A stretch of DNA of 20,711 nucleotides from assembly GCA_002433465.1 (NCBI GenBank), contig DJIE01000245.1, positions 1 through 20,711 on the forward strand, given 5' to 3'. The stretch comes from Salinisphaera sp. UBA6602 (GTDB lineage Bacteria; Pseudomonadota; Gammaproteobacteria; Nevskiales; Salinisphaeraceae). Made by a program: the position numbers and the translations under genes. Shown piece after piece: positions 1 through 6,877 of this stretch; within the stretch, counting starts at the first letter, position 1; every line of letters begins with the position of its first letter. The notes below the pieces were generated by a model that searched no databases, was not told where the DNA came from, and saw only the letters and a program-made list of their open reading frames with translations.

Positions 1-2
1 TA

Positions 3-416
3 ACCACAGCCAGGGTCGACGACGAAGCGGCCTATCAACGGATTGCTGCCCGCAAGTCGGGCCCGCTACTGGCCCTGCCGGTTCAGCTGATCGCGATTCT
101 TGTCGGCCGCGGCGATTTGAACAACGTCATTACAACAGTCGCCGACACTCTGGCCCAGGGCTATCAGATCGAGGACGACCTCGCCGATGCCGCGGAGGAT
201 CGCCGCGTCGGTCGGCCGAATCTGGTCTGTCTATACGAGGACCGCGGGCTATCGCCCGCCATGGCCCGGCGCCTTGCCGTCGAGTGCGCCCAGGCAGCGC
301 TCGCGCAGGCACGCATTGATGCCGCAGCCCTGCCGAAGGCGCTGGGCAGCAGCCTCGAGGCGCTTGCCGTGGCCATGCAAACCCATAACCGCGCATGGGC
401 TGGCGATGTCGCCTGA
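3..416 (+). CDS. crtE: Geranylgeranyl diphosphate synthase (CrtE), C-terminal part, 5' truncated by window edge
   Basis: The frame is open from the window edge to a TGA at 414-416, giving about 137 C-terminal residues. It contains the second aspartate-rich motif of polyprenyl synthetases, QIEDDLAD, preceded by a region resembling the family's K-[ST]-G-x-L segment (RKSGPLLALPVQL). These enzymes condense isopentenyl diphosphate with allylic diphosphates; here the product should be the C20 GGPP used by the downstream phytoene synthase. The TTG at 117 is an internal Leu codon and not the start, because the homologous sequence continues upstream of it. The stop overlaps the crtI start by 11 bases. 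The chain-length-determining region lies outside the window, so GGPP specificity is inferred from the crt context. Confidence 0.88.
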   Translation, partial: TTARVDDEAAYQRIAARKSGPLLALPVQLIAILVGRGDLNNVITTVADTLAQGYQIEDDLADAAEDRRVGRPNLVCLYEDRGLSPAMARRLAVECAQAALAQARIDAAALPKALGSSLEALAVAMQTHNRAWAGDVA

Positions 417-1890
417 GCGAGCACCGGCCCGCGCGCTGGTAGTTGGCGCCGGCTTTGGCGGCATCGCCGCCGCGTTGCGTCTGCGCGCCCGCGGGTATGC
501 GGTCCACGTGGTGGATCGCTGCAACCAGCTGGGTGGCCGCGCCCGGGTGTTCCAGCATCAAGGTTTTCGCCACGATGCCGGGCCGACCGTACTCACGGCG
601 CCCAGCCTGTTCCGCGAGCTGTTCGCGCTACACGGGCGCTGCCTCGACGATGTCGTGAAGCTGGTCACACCCACACCCTGGTATCGCTTTCGCTTCGCCG
701 ACGGCGACCACTTCGACTACGGCCCCGATGAGACCGCCACCGAGGCCGAAATCCTGCGTATACATCCGCCGGACCTGGCCGGCTATCGCGCGATGCGGCA
801 CTGGTGCGACGCGATCCACGCGGTGGGCTACGAACAGCTCGCCGACCAGCCCTTTCATTCTTTCACGCGCATGCTCGGCCAGGCACCCGCCCTGCTCAAG
901 CTGCGCAGCCATGAAAGCGTTTGGCAGATGGTCTGTCGCTTTCTCGAGCACGACAAGCTTCGCCGCGCTTTTTCGATCACGCCTTTGCTGGTGGGCGGCA
1001 ATCCGTTTGCCACCACCTCGATTTATGGTCTGATCAACGGCCTGGAGCGGGCCGAGGGCATCTGGTTCGCCATGGGCGGCACCGGGGCGCTGATCCAGGC
1101 CCTGGCCGACCTGATGCACGAGGTAGGTATCACGGTAGAACTCGAGGCCCCCGTCGAACGCCTTATCATCGAGAATGGCGCCGCGCGCGGCGCGGTGCTG
1201 GCCTCTGGCGCGCAGCGTCGTGCCGATCTGGTCGTCTCCAATATGGACCCGGCACGACTCTACGGACTGCCGGATATGCCGCGCACACTATTTCCTGCGA
1301 TACGCCGACGTTGGGGCGAATTATCGATGGGCCTGTACGTGCTCTACTTCGGCACCCGGAGACAATATCCCGATGTTGCCCATCACACGGTCTGGTTCGG
1401 CGAACGCTATCGCGAGCTGTTGACCGATATCTTCAGACACCAGCATCTGGCCGATGATTTTTCGCTCTATGTACACCGGCCGACCGCCACGGACCCGAGC
1501 TTTGCGCCGGCCGGCTGCGACAGCTTCTATGTACTCTGCCCGGTGCCCAACCTGCGCGGCGGTCAGGATTGGGCGGTGGAAGGCCCGAGACTGCGCGATC
1601 GCATCGTCGCGGCGCTTCACGCCACCCTGCTGCCCGGTCTCGCCGACACCATTACCGCCGAGTTCGCCATGACGCCGGAAGATTTTTACAAAGACTACGA
1701 CGCCGAAGCCGGCGCCGGCTTTTCGCTCTCCCCGCGCTTTACCCAGAGCGCCTGGTTTCGCTACCACAACCGTGGCGAGGGCCTGGCGGATCTGTACGTG
1801 GTGGGCGCCGGCGCCCACCCCGGTGCCGGCGTACCCGGCGTGCTCAACTCGGCCCGCACCCTGGAGCGGCTGCTGCCGGCCCGGCCGTGA
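406..1890 (+). CDS. crtI: Phytoene desaturase (CrtI)
   Basis: This is a 494-aa FAD-dependent carotenoid oxidoreductase that converts phytoene to lycopene. The N-terminus carries the dinucleotide-binding motif VGAGFGG (about residues 13-19), followed by VVDRCNQLGGRA and HDAGPTV, which are typical of CrtI. The C-terminus has the carotenoid oxidoreductase signature YVVGAGAHPGAGVPGVLNSA. The frame is open further upstream to 187, but the conserved Rossmann fold begins right after the ATG at 406 and the upstream part lies over crtE, so 406 is the start. The length matches bacterial CrtI (about 490-510 aa). It overlaps crtE by 11 bases, and its stop TGA shares bases with the crtB GTG, so it is coupled on both sides. 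The number of desaturation steps cannot be read from sequence; four steps are inferred from the lycopene cyclase downstream. Confidence 0.95.
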   Translation: MSPERAPARALVVGAGFGGIAAALRLRARGYAVHVVDRCNQLGGRARVFQHQGFRHDAGPTVLTAPSLFRELFALHGRCLDDVVKLVTPTPWYRFRFADGDHFDYGPDETATEAEILRIHPPDLAGYRAMRHWCDAIHAVGYEQLADQPFHSFTRMLGQAPALLKLRSHESVWQMVCRFLEHDKLRRAFSITPLLVGGNPFATTSIYGLINGLERAEGIWFAMGGTGALIQALADLMHEVGITVELEAPVERLIIENGAARGAVLASGAQRRADLVVSNMDPARLYGLPDMPRTLFPAIRRRWGELSMGLYVLYFGTRRQYPDVAHHTVWFGERYRELLTDIFRHQHLADDFSLYVHRPTATDPSFAPAGCDSFYVLCPVPNLRGGQDWAVEGPRLRDRIVAALHATLLPGLADTITAEFAMTPEDFYKDYDAEAGAGFSLSPRFTQSAWFRYHNRGEGLADLYVVGAGAHPGAGVPGVLNSARTLERLLPARP

Positions 1891-2786
1891 GCGAACTCAG
1901 GCAAGAGCAGCGCCCGTCGCCCGCCATGCTCGTGGTGCGCGGGCCGAACGCCGAGGCCGCCCAGCGGCTGATGGATCGTCATGCGCGCAGCTTCGCACCG
2001 GCGGCCCGCTTCATGCCGCGTCACGAGCGCGATGATATCGCCCGGCTCTATGCCATCTGTCGTACCGCCGACGACCTGGCCGACGAAGCCCCGCCCGAGA
2101 TCGGGCGTCGCCGTCTGGATGCGATCCGGGCCGACCTGTACAACGATTCGACCCGCGATCGGATCGCGTTTGAAGCGCAGTCCCTGTTCAGCGATGCGCC
2201 GCACGGTCTCGATGCCTTTGGCCGGCTGCTCGATGGCCTGCGCCGCGATCTCGACCCGCTGTGCCTGAAAGACGATGCCGAGCTTGATGGCTATGCCGAC
2301 GCCGTCGCCGGTACCGTCGGCGAGATGATCTGTGCCCTGTTCGACATCCCCACGGCGCATCGACCCGAGGCGATCGCCCTCGGCCGCGCGATGCAGTTCA
2401 CCAATATCGCCCGCGACGTTCGCGAGGACGCCGTGCGCGGACGTCGTTATCTGCCCGCCACCCGCTGCCCGGCCACGCCGGACGCGATCGCGGGCCGGGA
2501 ACCGGCCGCCGTCGAAGCGGCAGCGGTGGCCACACGCGCCCTGCTGGATCGCGCCGACGGCTTCTATCGCGACGGGCGCGCCGGGCTGATCGCCCTGCCG
2601 CTGCGGCTGCGCCTGGCCGTCGCCGTCGCGGCGCGACTCTACCAGGGCATCGGCAGCGTCATTCGCCGCCAACACGCCAACCCCCATGCCCCGCGGGCCG
2701 TGGTGCCGTTGGGGCAGAAGATTCGTCTCGCGCTGACGGGTATCGCCGACGCCCTGTTCGCCCGTTGGCACAGCCGCGCGCGATGA
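1887..2786 (+). CDS. crtB: 15-cis-phytoene synthase (CrtB)
   Basis: A 299-aa squalene/phytoene synthase family protein that joins two GGPP molecules head to head. The first aspartate-rich motif is CRTADDLADE (residues 59-67) and the second is QFTNIARDVRED (170-181, with N173, D177, E180 and D181), followed by GRRYLP. These bind the diphosphate-coordinating Mg ions. The chosen start is the GTG at 1887, which forms a GTGA overlap with the crtI stop and suggests translational coupling. The ATG at 1926 (residue 14) is the alternative; neither has a clear Shine-Dalgarno. The stop TGA at 2784-2786 overlaps the crtY ATG. The length fits bacterial CrtB. Confidence 0.94.
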   Translation: MSELRQEQRPSPAMLVVRGPNAEAAQRLMDRHARSFAPAARFMPRHERDDIARLYAICRTADDLADEAPPEIGRRRLDAIRADLYNDSTRDRIAFEAQSLFSDAPHGLDAFGRLLDGLRRDLDPLCLKDDAELDGYADAVAGTVGEMICALFDIPTAHRPEAIALGRAMQFTNIARDVREDAVRGRRYLPATRCPATPDAIAGREPAAVEAAAVATRALLDRADGFYRDGRAGLIALPLRLRLAVAVAARLYQGIGSVIRRQHANPHAPRAVVPLGQKIRLALTGIADALFARWHSRAR

Positions 2787-3958
2787 CGGCGCATACCCAG
2801 CCCCTGGATCTGGTCATCCTCGGCGGCGGCCTCGCCGGGCTGACCCTGTGCGAGGCGCTGGCCGGGCGCGGACTGAGCGTGCTCGTGCTCGAAGCTCGTC
2901 CGGAATACATCACCGACCGCACCTGGAGTTTCTGGAGCGCGGACGGCGAGCCGGCCCCCTGGCCGGGCGAACAGGGCCGCTGGAATCGCTGGCAGGTCCG
3001 CCATGGCGAACGTGCGCCGGTCGCGTGTGGTGCCCCGGGCTGGCAATACGTCAGCCTCGACGCGGGTGCCTGGCTCAACGCCCAGGCCCAACGCATCGCC
3101 GCCGACCCCGACCAGCGGCTCGCCATGGGGCGCGAGGTGATCGATATGGATGTCACCGATGCCGGAGTACGCGTTCGCCTGCGTAGCGCCCGCCACTCAG
3201 ACGCGATCGAAACCATCGAAGCGCGCCAGGTGGTCGATGCCCGTCTGAATTGGCGGCGCGCGCCGGCCCCGTCCTATGCCCAGCATTTTCTCGGCTACGA
3301 GGTGGAAACCAACCGCCCGGCTTTCGATGGCGGCGTCGCCGGCCTGATGGAATTTCGCCCCGGCGCGATGGCGGGCGAAGGCGTCGATTTCGTCTACCTG
3401 CTGCCCTTCACCGACCGGCGTGCCCTGATCGAAGTCACCCGCTTTTCTGCGGTGGCTCCACCACAGGCATCGCTGAAGGCGTGGCTGGGCGCCGAGCTGC
3501 GCCAGCGCTGCGGCGCTCGCCCGGTACGCGTGTTTCGCAGCGAAACCGCCAGCCTGCCCATGACGGTCACCGCGCCAAAGCGCTCCCCACACCCCGGGCG
3601 TTATCTCGCAATCGGTCAGGGCGCAGGGGTCAACCGCGGCGCCACCGGCTACGCCTTTCGCCGTATTCGACGCCAGTGTCAGCAGCTTGTCGATGACTTG
3701 TGTCGCCAAGGCCGCCTACCCGACATCGCGCCCGACCCCGGCGGGCCCATCGAACGCGGCATGGATCGGCTGTTCCTGCGGGTGATCCGCCGCCGGCCCG
3801 ACCTCGCGCCGCGCCTGTTCGCCGACCTGTTCGCAGGCTGCCCACCGGCCCGGCTGGTACGGTTTCTGGACGACAGCCCCAGCCTGGTCGACCGAATCGC
3901 GGTTATCACGGCCTGCGCCCGCCCGGCGTTCGCCGCCGGCCTGCTGGGGCCGAAATGA
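2783..3958 (+). CDS. crtY: Lycopene beta-cyclase (CrtY)
   Basis: A 391-aa flavoprotein of the CrtY type found in proteobacteria, forming both beta-ionone rings of beta-carotene from lycopene. The N-terminal Rossmann motif is LVILGGGLAGL (about residues 10-20), followed by LEARPEYITDRTWSFW, which matches the CrtY D-R-T-W-[SC]-F segment. Further family-like blocks are FLGYEVET, FVYLLPF and IGQGAGVNRGATGYAF. The ATG at 2783 overlaps the crtB stop as ATGA; an upstream GTG/TTG extension to 2765 would intrude on crtB and adds nothing conserved. The gene ends in another ATGA overlap, with blh. The product is the substrate of the dioxygenase encoded next. Confidence 0.93.
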   Translation: MTAHTQPLDLVILGGGLAGLTLCEALAGRGLSVLVLEARPEYITDRTWSFWSADGEPAPWPGEQGRWNRWQVRHGERAPVACGAPGWQYVSLDAGAWLNAQAQRIAADPDQRLAMGREVIDMDVTDAGVRVRLRSARHSDAIETIEARQVVDARLNWRRAPAPSYAQHFLGYEVETNRPAFDGGVAGLMEFRPGAMAGEGVDFVYLLPFTDRRALIEVTRFSAVAPPQASLKAWLGAELRQRCGARPVRVFRSETASLPMTVTAPKRSPHPGRYLAIGQGAGVNRGATGYAFRRIRRQCQQLVDDLCRQGRLPDIAPDPGGPIERGMDRLFLRVIRRRPDLAPRLFADLFAGCPPARLVRFLDDSPSLVDRIAVITACARPAFAAGLLGPK

Positions 3959-4893
3959 AGCCGCCGGTTGTACTCGCACGCCATACCGCGGTGTTCGTGA
4001 TCGCGACCGCCGCGGTGCTGGGCCTCGCGCTCTGGCTTACGGGCGCGCGCGACAACGGCTCAGTGCTAACGCTGACCGCATTCGCGATCGCCGTATTGTT
4101 CGGCATGCCCCACGGCGCCCTGGACCTGCCCCGCGCACGCATCGAACTCGGTTTAACCCGGCGCGGTCCGCTTACCGTCTTCTTCGGCGTCTATCTCGGC
4201 CTGGTCGCCGCCTGCATCATGCTGTGGTGGTGGCAACCGCGCCTGGCCTTGGCCGGCTTTCTGGTTTATTCGGCCTGGCACTTCGCCGGCGACTGGCGCT
4301 TCGACGACCGGCTGGCCGCCTGGGCCGGCGGCCTGACCACCATCGGCGCGCCCGCCCTCTGCCACAGCCACCGCGTCGGCGAAATACTGGGTCAGATTAC
4401 GGGCGGGGCCGACGTCAGCATGATCGTCGCCGCCGCTGCGCTCGCCGGCGTGGCCGGACTGGCCCTGTTCGCCACGCGCTGTGTGCGCTGTCGCGATCGT
4501 GCCAGCCTCGAAATCGGGTTGCTCTGGCTGCTCGCCGTCACGCTACCGCCGCTCGCGTTCTTCGCGGTGTACTACGGCGCACTGCATGCCCTGCGCCAGA
4601 CCCATTGCGTGCTCGCCAGCCTAGGCCATGCACGAACACGGGCTCTCGGCGAAGCACTGCTGTCGTCGCTAGCGGTAATCGTCGTCGGCGCACTCGCGGC
4701 CATATTGCTGACCGTCTGCCTCGGCATTTCGCCAGATGACGCCCTGCTACGCGCCGTGTTCATCGGCCTGGCCGCGCTCACCGTCCCGCATATGTTGCTT
4801 GACGCCCTGCTGCAGCGCGCCCATCGAATCCGCAGCCGCAGCGGACGAAACCCAACCGTTGCGGGGTATCCACACTCCCGCCCGCAGCAATAA
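3955..4893 (+). CDS. blh: Brp/Blh-family beta-carotene 15,15'-dioxygenase
   Basis: A 312-aa, very hydrophobic protein with several predicted membrane segments. Family features are FGMPHGALDLPRA (H53, D57), YSAWHFAGDWRFD (H109, D113), LCHSHRVGE (H137, H139), ALHALRQTH (H211, H217) and VPHMLLDAL (H279). Brp/Blh enzymes cleave beta-carotene centrally into two retinals, using iron held by histidines. The gene starts at 3955 in an ATGA overlap with crtY and is the last gene of the operon. It makes this a retinal cluster rather than only a pigment cluster, implying a microbial rhodopsin, probably encoded upstream. One oddity: characterised Blh proteins, as recalled, have an HxxxH pair in the segment corresponding to H211, whereas here residue 215 is Gln and the next His is 217. 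Confidence 0.9.
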   Translation: MKPPVVLARHTAVFVIATAAVLGLALWLTGARDNGSVLTLTAFAIAVLFGMPHGALDLPRARIELGLTRRGPLTVFFGVYLGLVAACIMLWWWQPRLALAGFLVYSAWHFAGDWRFDDRLAAWAGGLTTIGAPALCHSHRVGEILGQITGGADVSMIVAAAALAGVAGLALFATRCVRCRDRASLEIGLLWLLAVTLPPLAFFAVYYGALHALRQTHCVLASLGHARTRALGEALLSSLAVIVVGALAAILLTVCLGISPDDALLRAVFIGLAALTVPHMLLDALLQRAHRIRSRSGRNPTVAGYPHSRPQQ

Positions 4894-4952
4894 GCCCGGT
4901 CCACCTGACCCGCCCACTTTCGCAGAACATCGCACGCGTAACAGCAAGTCCA

Positions 4953-5039
4953 CTGGCTTGATCGAGCCCGCCATACGCACCCAATCATCAAGGCGCGAAC
5001 GAGCAAATCTTGTGTCAGGCCGGGCGTTTTCACATCCAT
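4953..5039 (-). pseudogene. Possible IS3-type transposase fragment
   Basis: On the minus strand a short frame reads LTQDLLVRALMIGCVWRARS. This resembles the segment of IS3-family OrfB between the first and second catalytic Asp, where many members have a D-L-[VL]-[VI]-x-A-L-x-M-A-x-W-R pattern. The frame continues on both sides without convincing similarity and no catalytic residue is visible. It lies between the carotenoid operon and a broken recD, where insertion debris is plausible. It could equally be chance; nothing here is functional. Confidence 0.2.
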
Positions 5040-5066
5040 CGGAATACGGCGTATAAGCACAGCCGG

Positions 5067-5552
5067 TGCGTTGCGATTAGACCAAATGGCTACAAAACCC
5101 GGCTTTATAGCGGCGACGTGGGTATTGCGCTTAAAAACCACGATGGGCAACTTAGAGTTAGAGTCTGGTTCGAAGGGGATAACGGAGTACGGGCATTCCT
5201 GCCGAGCGCACTACCCGCACACCACACCGTGTACGCGATGGCGATTCGTAAAAGCCAGGGCTCGGAGTTCGACGCCGTGACGCTGGTGCTGCCAGATTAT
5301 GACGTGCCGGTTTTGACTCGGGAGTTGTTTTATACGGGGTTGACGAGGGGGCGGGAGCAGTTGTCGATTTACTCGCAGCGAAACGCGCTTGAGCAAACCG
5401 TTACTCGTGGCGTCTTGAGAGTATCTGGGTTAGCAGAGCGCATCGCTCAACCTGGCGAAAAGCAATCCATTGGCGTACCATCCTCGTATGCAGACCGTAG
5501 CCGAGACGCCGGAGTTCTCGCGCAAGATTCGCAAGTTGATCGGCGATGCTGA
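5067..5552 (+). pseudogene. recD: 3' remnant of recD (exodeoxyribonuclease V alpha subunit)
   Basis: The frame encodes only the last 125 or so residues of a RecD-like superfamily 1 helicase. Recognisable blocks are YSGDVGIAL, FLPSALPAHHTVYAMAIRKSQGSEFD (helicase motif V, normally T-[VI]-H-K-S-Q-G-S-E-F), VLTRELFYTGLTRGREQLSIY (motif VI) and RVSGLAERI near the natural C-terminus. Intact RecD proteins are about 600 aa or more, so the whole ATP-binding half is missing; no upstream frame supplies it. The homology starts near 5067, although the open frame reaches back to a TTG at 5010. After the RecD-like end the frame runs on over the toxin gene to 5552. No recB or recC is next to it. The fragment is best read as debris left by a rearrangement and cannot act as a helicase. 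Confidence 0.78.
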
Positions 5553-5820
5553 CTACCAAGCGCTGATCTCGTATCTGGCAGAACATCCAAAAGCCGGCGA
5601 CCTCATGCGAGGCACCGGCGGTATGCGGAAGCTTCGATGGGCTCGCGACGGATCCGGCAAAAGCGGTGGCGTTCGTGTCGTCTACTACTTTCACGACGAA
5701 CACATACCCCTTTATCTGCTCACGATTTTCGGCAAGAACGAAAAGACCAATATCTCTCAAGCTGAACGCAACGCACTTGCTCAGCTTGTCGCACTGCTCA
5801 CCAAGGCAGCAGGAGTCTAG
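5488..5820 (+). CDS. RelE/HigB-like type II toxin
   Basis: A 110-aa protein resembling the RelE/ParE superfamily, in the HigB-like branch that precedes its antitoxin gene. Visible features are an N-terminal ETPEFSRKIRKLI helix, MRKLRWAR (about residues 46-53), GGVRVVYYF (60-68) and the C-terminal strand LLTIFGKNEKTNIS. Basic and aromatic residues in these strands usually form the mRNA-cleaving surface. The start is the ATG at 5488; a TTG at 5470 is possible but adds residues that the family does not need. Two bases separate it from the antitoxin gene, so the pair is one operon. Members typically cleave ribosome-bound mRNA and are neutralised by the partner. The gene begins inside the frame of the recD remnant. 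Confidence 0.82.
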   Translation: MQTVAETPEFSRKIRKLIGDADYQALISYLAEHPKAGDLMRGTGGMRKLRWARDGSGKSGGVRVVYYFHDEHIPLYLLTIFGKNEKTNISQAERNALAQLVALLTKAAGV

Positions 5821-5822
5821 AC

Positions 5823-6155
5823 ATGAGTGACGCGTTTGAAAGTATCAAGGCCGGTCTCGAACAGGCGATCGCGCATCAAGCGAATAAGCCGAACGAGGTC
5901 GTCGTTCATGAAATGTCGGCTACAGACGTTAAGGCCGTACGCGATAAGGTTGGCATGACCCAGCGCGAGTTCGCTGCTTCGTTCGGTATCAGTCTCGGGA
6001 CATTGCGGCATTGGGAGCGCGGCGATAGACAGCCGCACGGCCCCGCTCGGGTTTTGCTTAACGTGCTCGATCGTCGGCCCGATGCCGTACTTGCCGCGCT
6101 TACGGAATCCAATGTTATTGCGGCGGCGCACGATGCAAGACCTGACCCCAACTAG
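5823..6155 (+). CDS. XRE/HigA-like (NadS-type) antitoxin
   Basis: A 110-aa helix-turn-helix protein following the toxin after two bases. The HTH lies at about residues 44-66 (GMTQREFAASFGISLGTLRHWE) and is followed by GDRQPHGPARVLLNVL, a segment usual in HigA/NadS-like antitoxins. A strong Shine-Dalgarno, AGGAG at 5811-5815, sits seven bases before the ATG, inside the toxin coding end; this would favour high antitoxin output. Such proteins bind the toxin and repress their own promoter. The last codons overlap a 17-bp motif that occurs again in inverted form at 9129-9145, so the gene's 3' end may coincide with a repeat boundary. Confidence 0.85.
   Translation: MSDAFESIKAGLEQAIAHQANKPNEVVVHEMSATDVKAVRDKVGMTQREFAASFGISLGTLRHWERGDRQPHGPARVLLNVLDRRPDAVLAALTESNVIAAAHDARPDPN
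6127..6143 (-). repeat. 17-bp dispersed motif, copy 1
   Basis: Reads AGGTCTTGCATCGTGCG on the minus strand and lies over the last codons of the antitoxin gene. The second copy is inverted, at 9129-9145, with 16 of 17 bases identical. The two copies bracket about 3 kb holding the nuclease remnant, the unknown membrane protein and the IS element. Confidence 0.5.
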
Positions 6156-6162
6156 TCCCTAG

Positions 6163-6645
6163 TGTAAAGTCGTAAATTGCATGGGCAAGGCAAATTTAGT
6201 CCTTTTTGCGAAAATTCTCAACCATTTTGGCACTATGTATACGATTGTCCACGACTCCGACTCACCGAAGACCAGAAGGAAGGACGATTGGATAAAGAAC
6301 CGTATGTGGGCATAAAACACCAAAATAATTGAAGTTGTATCTGATCGTCCCAAATGCTTCCCTGGATGCGGATTAATTGCGCAGGTCTCCGACTTCGAAG
6401 GATTTTATTTTGGTGAACTAGGCGGGAAGGATAAGCCCTATCATGCGATAGAGAAATTGAGCTCAACGGAGTTTCAGTCTAATAAGAAATACGATGTGCT
6501 GATGCAATTTGCAGATGCGGCATTGGATGGAACTCATCCCGGAAGTTACTCCAGTTATAATGAGTTGAAGGCTTTGGTGGAGAATTGGAAAGAAGGTAAC
6601 GAGCTCATCGAGAAAAGCCGATGGGAGTTTACAACTGACCAGTAA
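6163..6645 (+). pseudogene. C-terminal remnant of an OLD-family Toprim endonuclease with in-frame stop
   Basis: Reading frame 1 from 6163 gives CKVVNCMGKANLVLFAKIL then NHFGTMYTIVHDSDSPKT, stops at TAA 6313-6315, and continues in the same frame as NTKIIEVVSDRPKCFPGC through YFGELGGKDKPYHAIEKL to a TAA ending at 6645. The G-K-x-N-[IL]-x-x-F-x-K-I-L segment and the VHDSDSP (DxD) motif are characteristic of the Toprim domain of OLD-family ATP-dependent nucleases. The complete ATPase half, normally several hundred residues, is absent. The frame on both sides of the single stop looks like one protein, so this is a truncated gene with a nonsense mutation. OLD nucleases act in phage exclusion and DNA processing. 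There is no standard start after the stop until a TTG at 6457, so no shortened product is proposed. Confidence 0.62.
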
Positions 6646-6708
6646 ACATCATTTGAACTCGGAAAGCCCTGTCCGGATCGATTGATCCCCGCTCCTACGG
6701 ATGAGTAG

Positions 6709-6726
6709 ATCGAGCTAAAGCTCGAT
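6709..6726. repeat. Perfect 8-bp inverted repeat with 2-nt spacer
   Basis: ATCGAGCT at 6709-6716 is followed by AA and its reverse complement AGCTCGAT at 6719-6726. There is no T tract after it, and a 2-nt loop is too tight for a normal terminator hairpin. It lies in the 230-bp gap between the nuclease remnant and the following gene, where an operator is possible but unproven. Confidence 0.5.
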
Positions 6727-6877
6727 AGGGGTCTTCCTGGCCCGGTCCGAAGACACAAGGCGGACTCTGTTGGCTAGCTGGTTTAGCAGCGTGCGATAAT
6801 CAAACGAGAATCGCCCTTAGGCTTCTCCCGCGGAACATGCTGAATCGGACTCTTAAACCCTCACGCGAACGGTGCAA

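Noticed and set aside
628..1119. 163-codon minus-strand frame inside crtI
   Set aside because: It lies antisense to a clear phytoene desaturase and shows no protein-like motif. Long antisense frames are expected in GC-rich DNA.
1761..2771. 336-codon minus-strand frame opposite crtB
   Set aside because: It is a mirror of the real gene; crtB has both aspartate-rich motifs while this frame has none that I recognise.
6457..6645. A separate 62-residue protein starting at TTG 6457
   Set aside because: The same frame extends upstream as conserved-looking sequence to a stop at 6313 and beyond it. It is better explained as the end of the OLD-like remnant.
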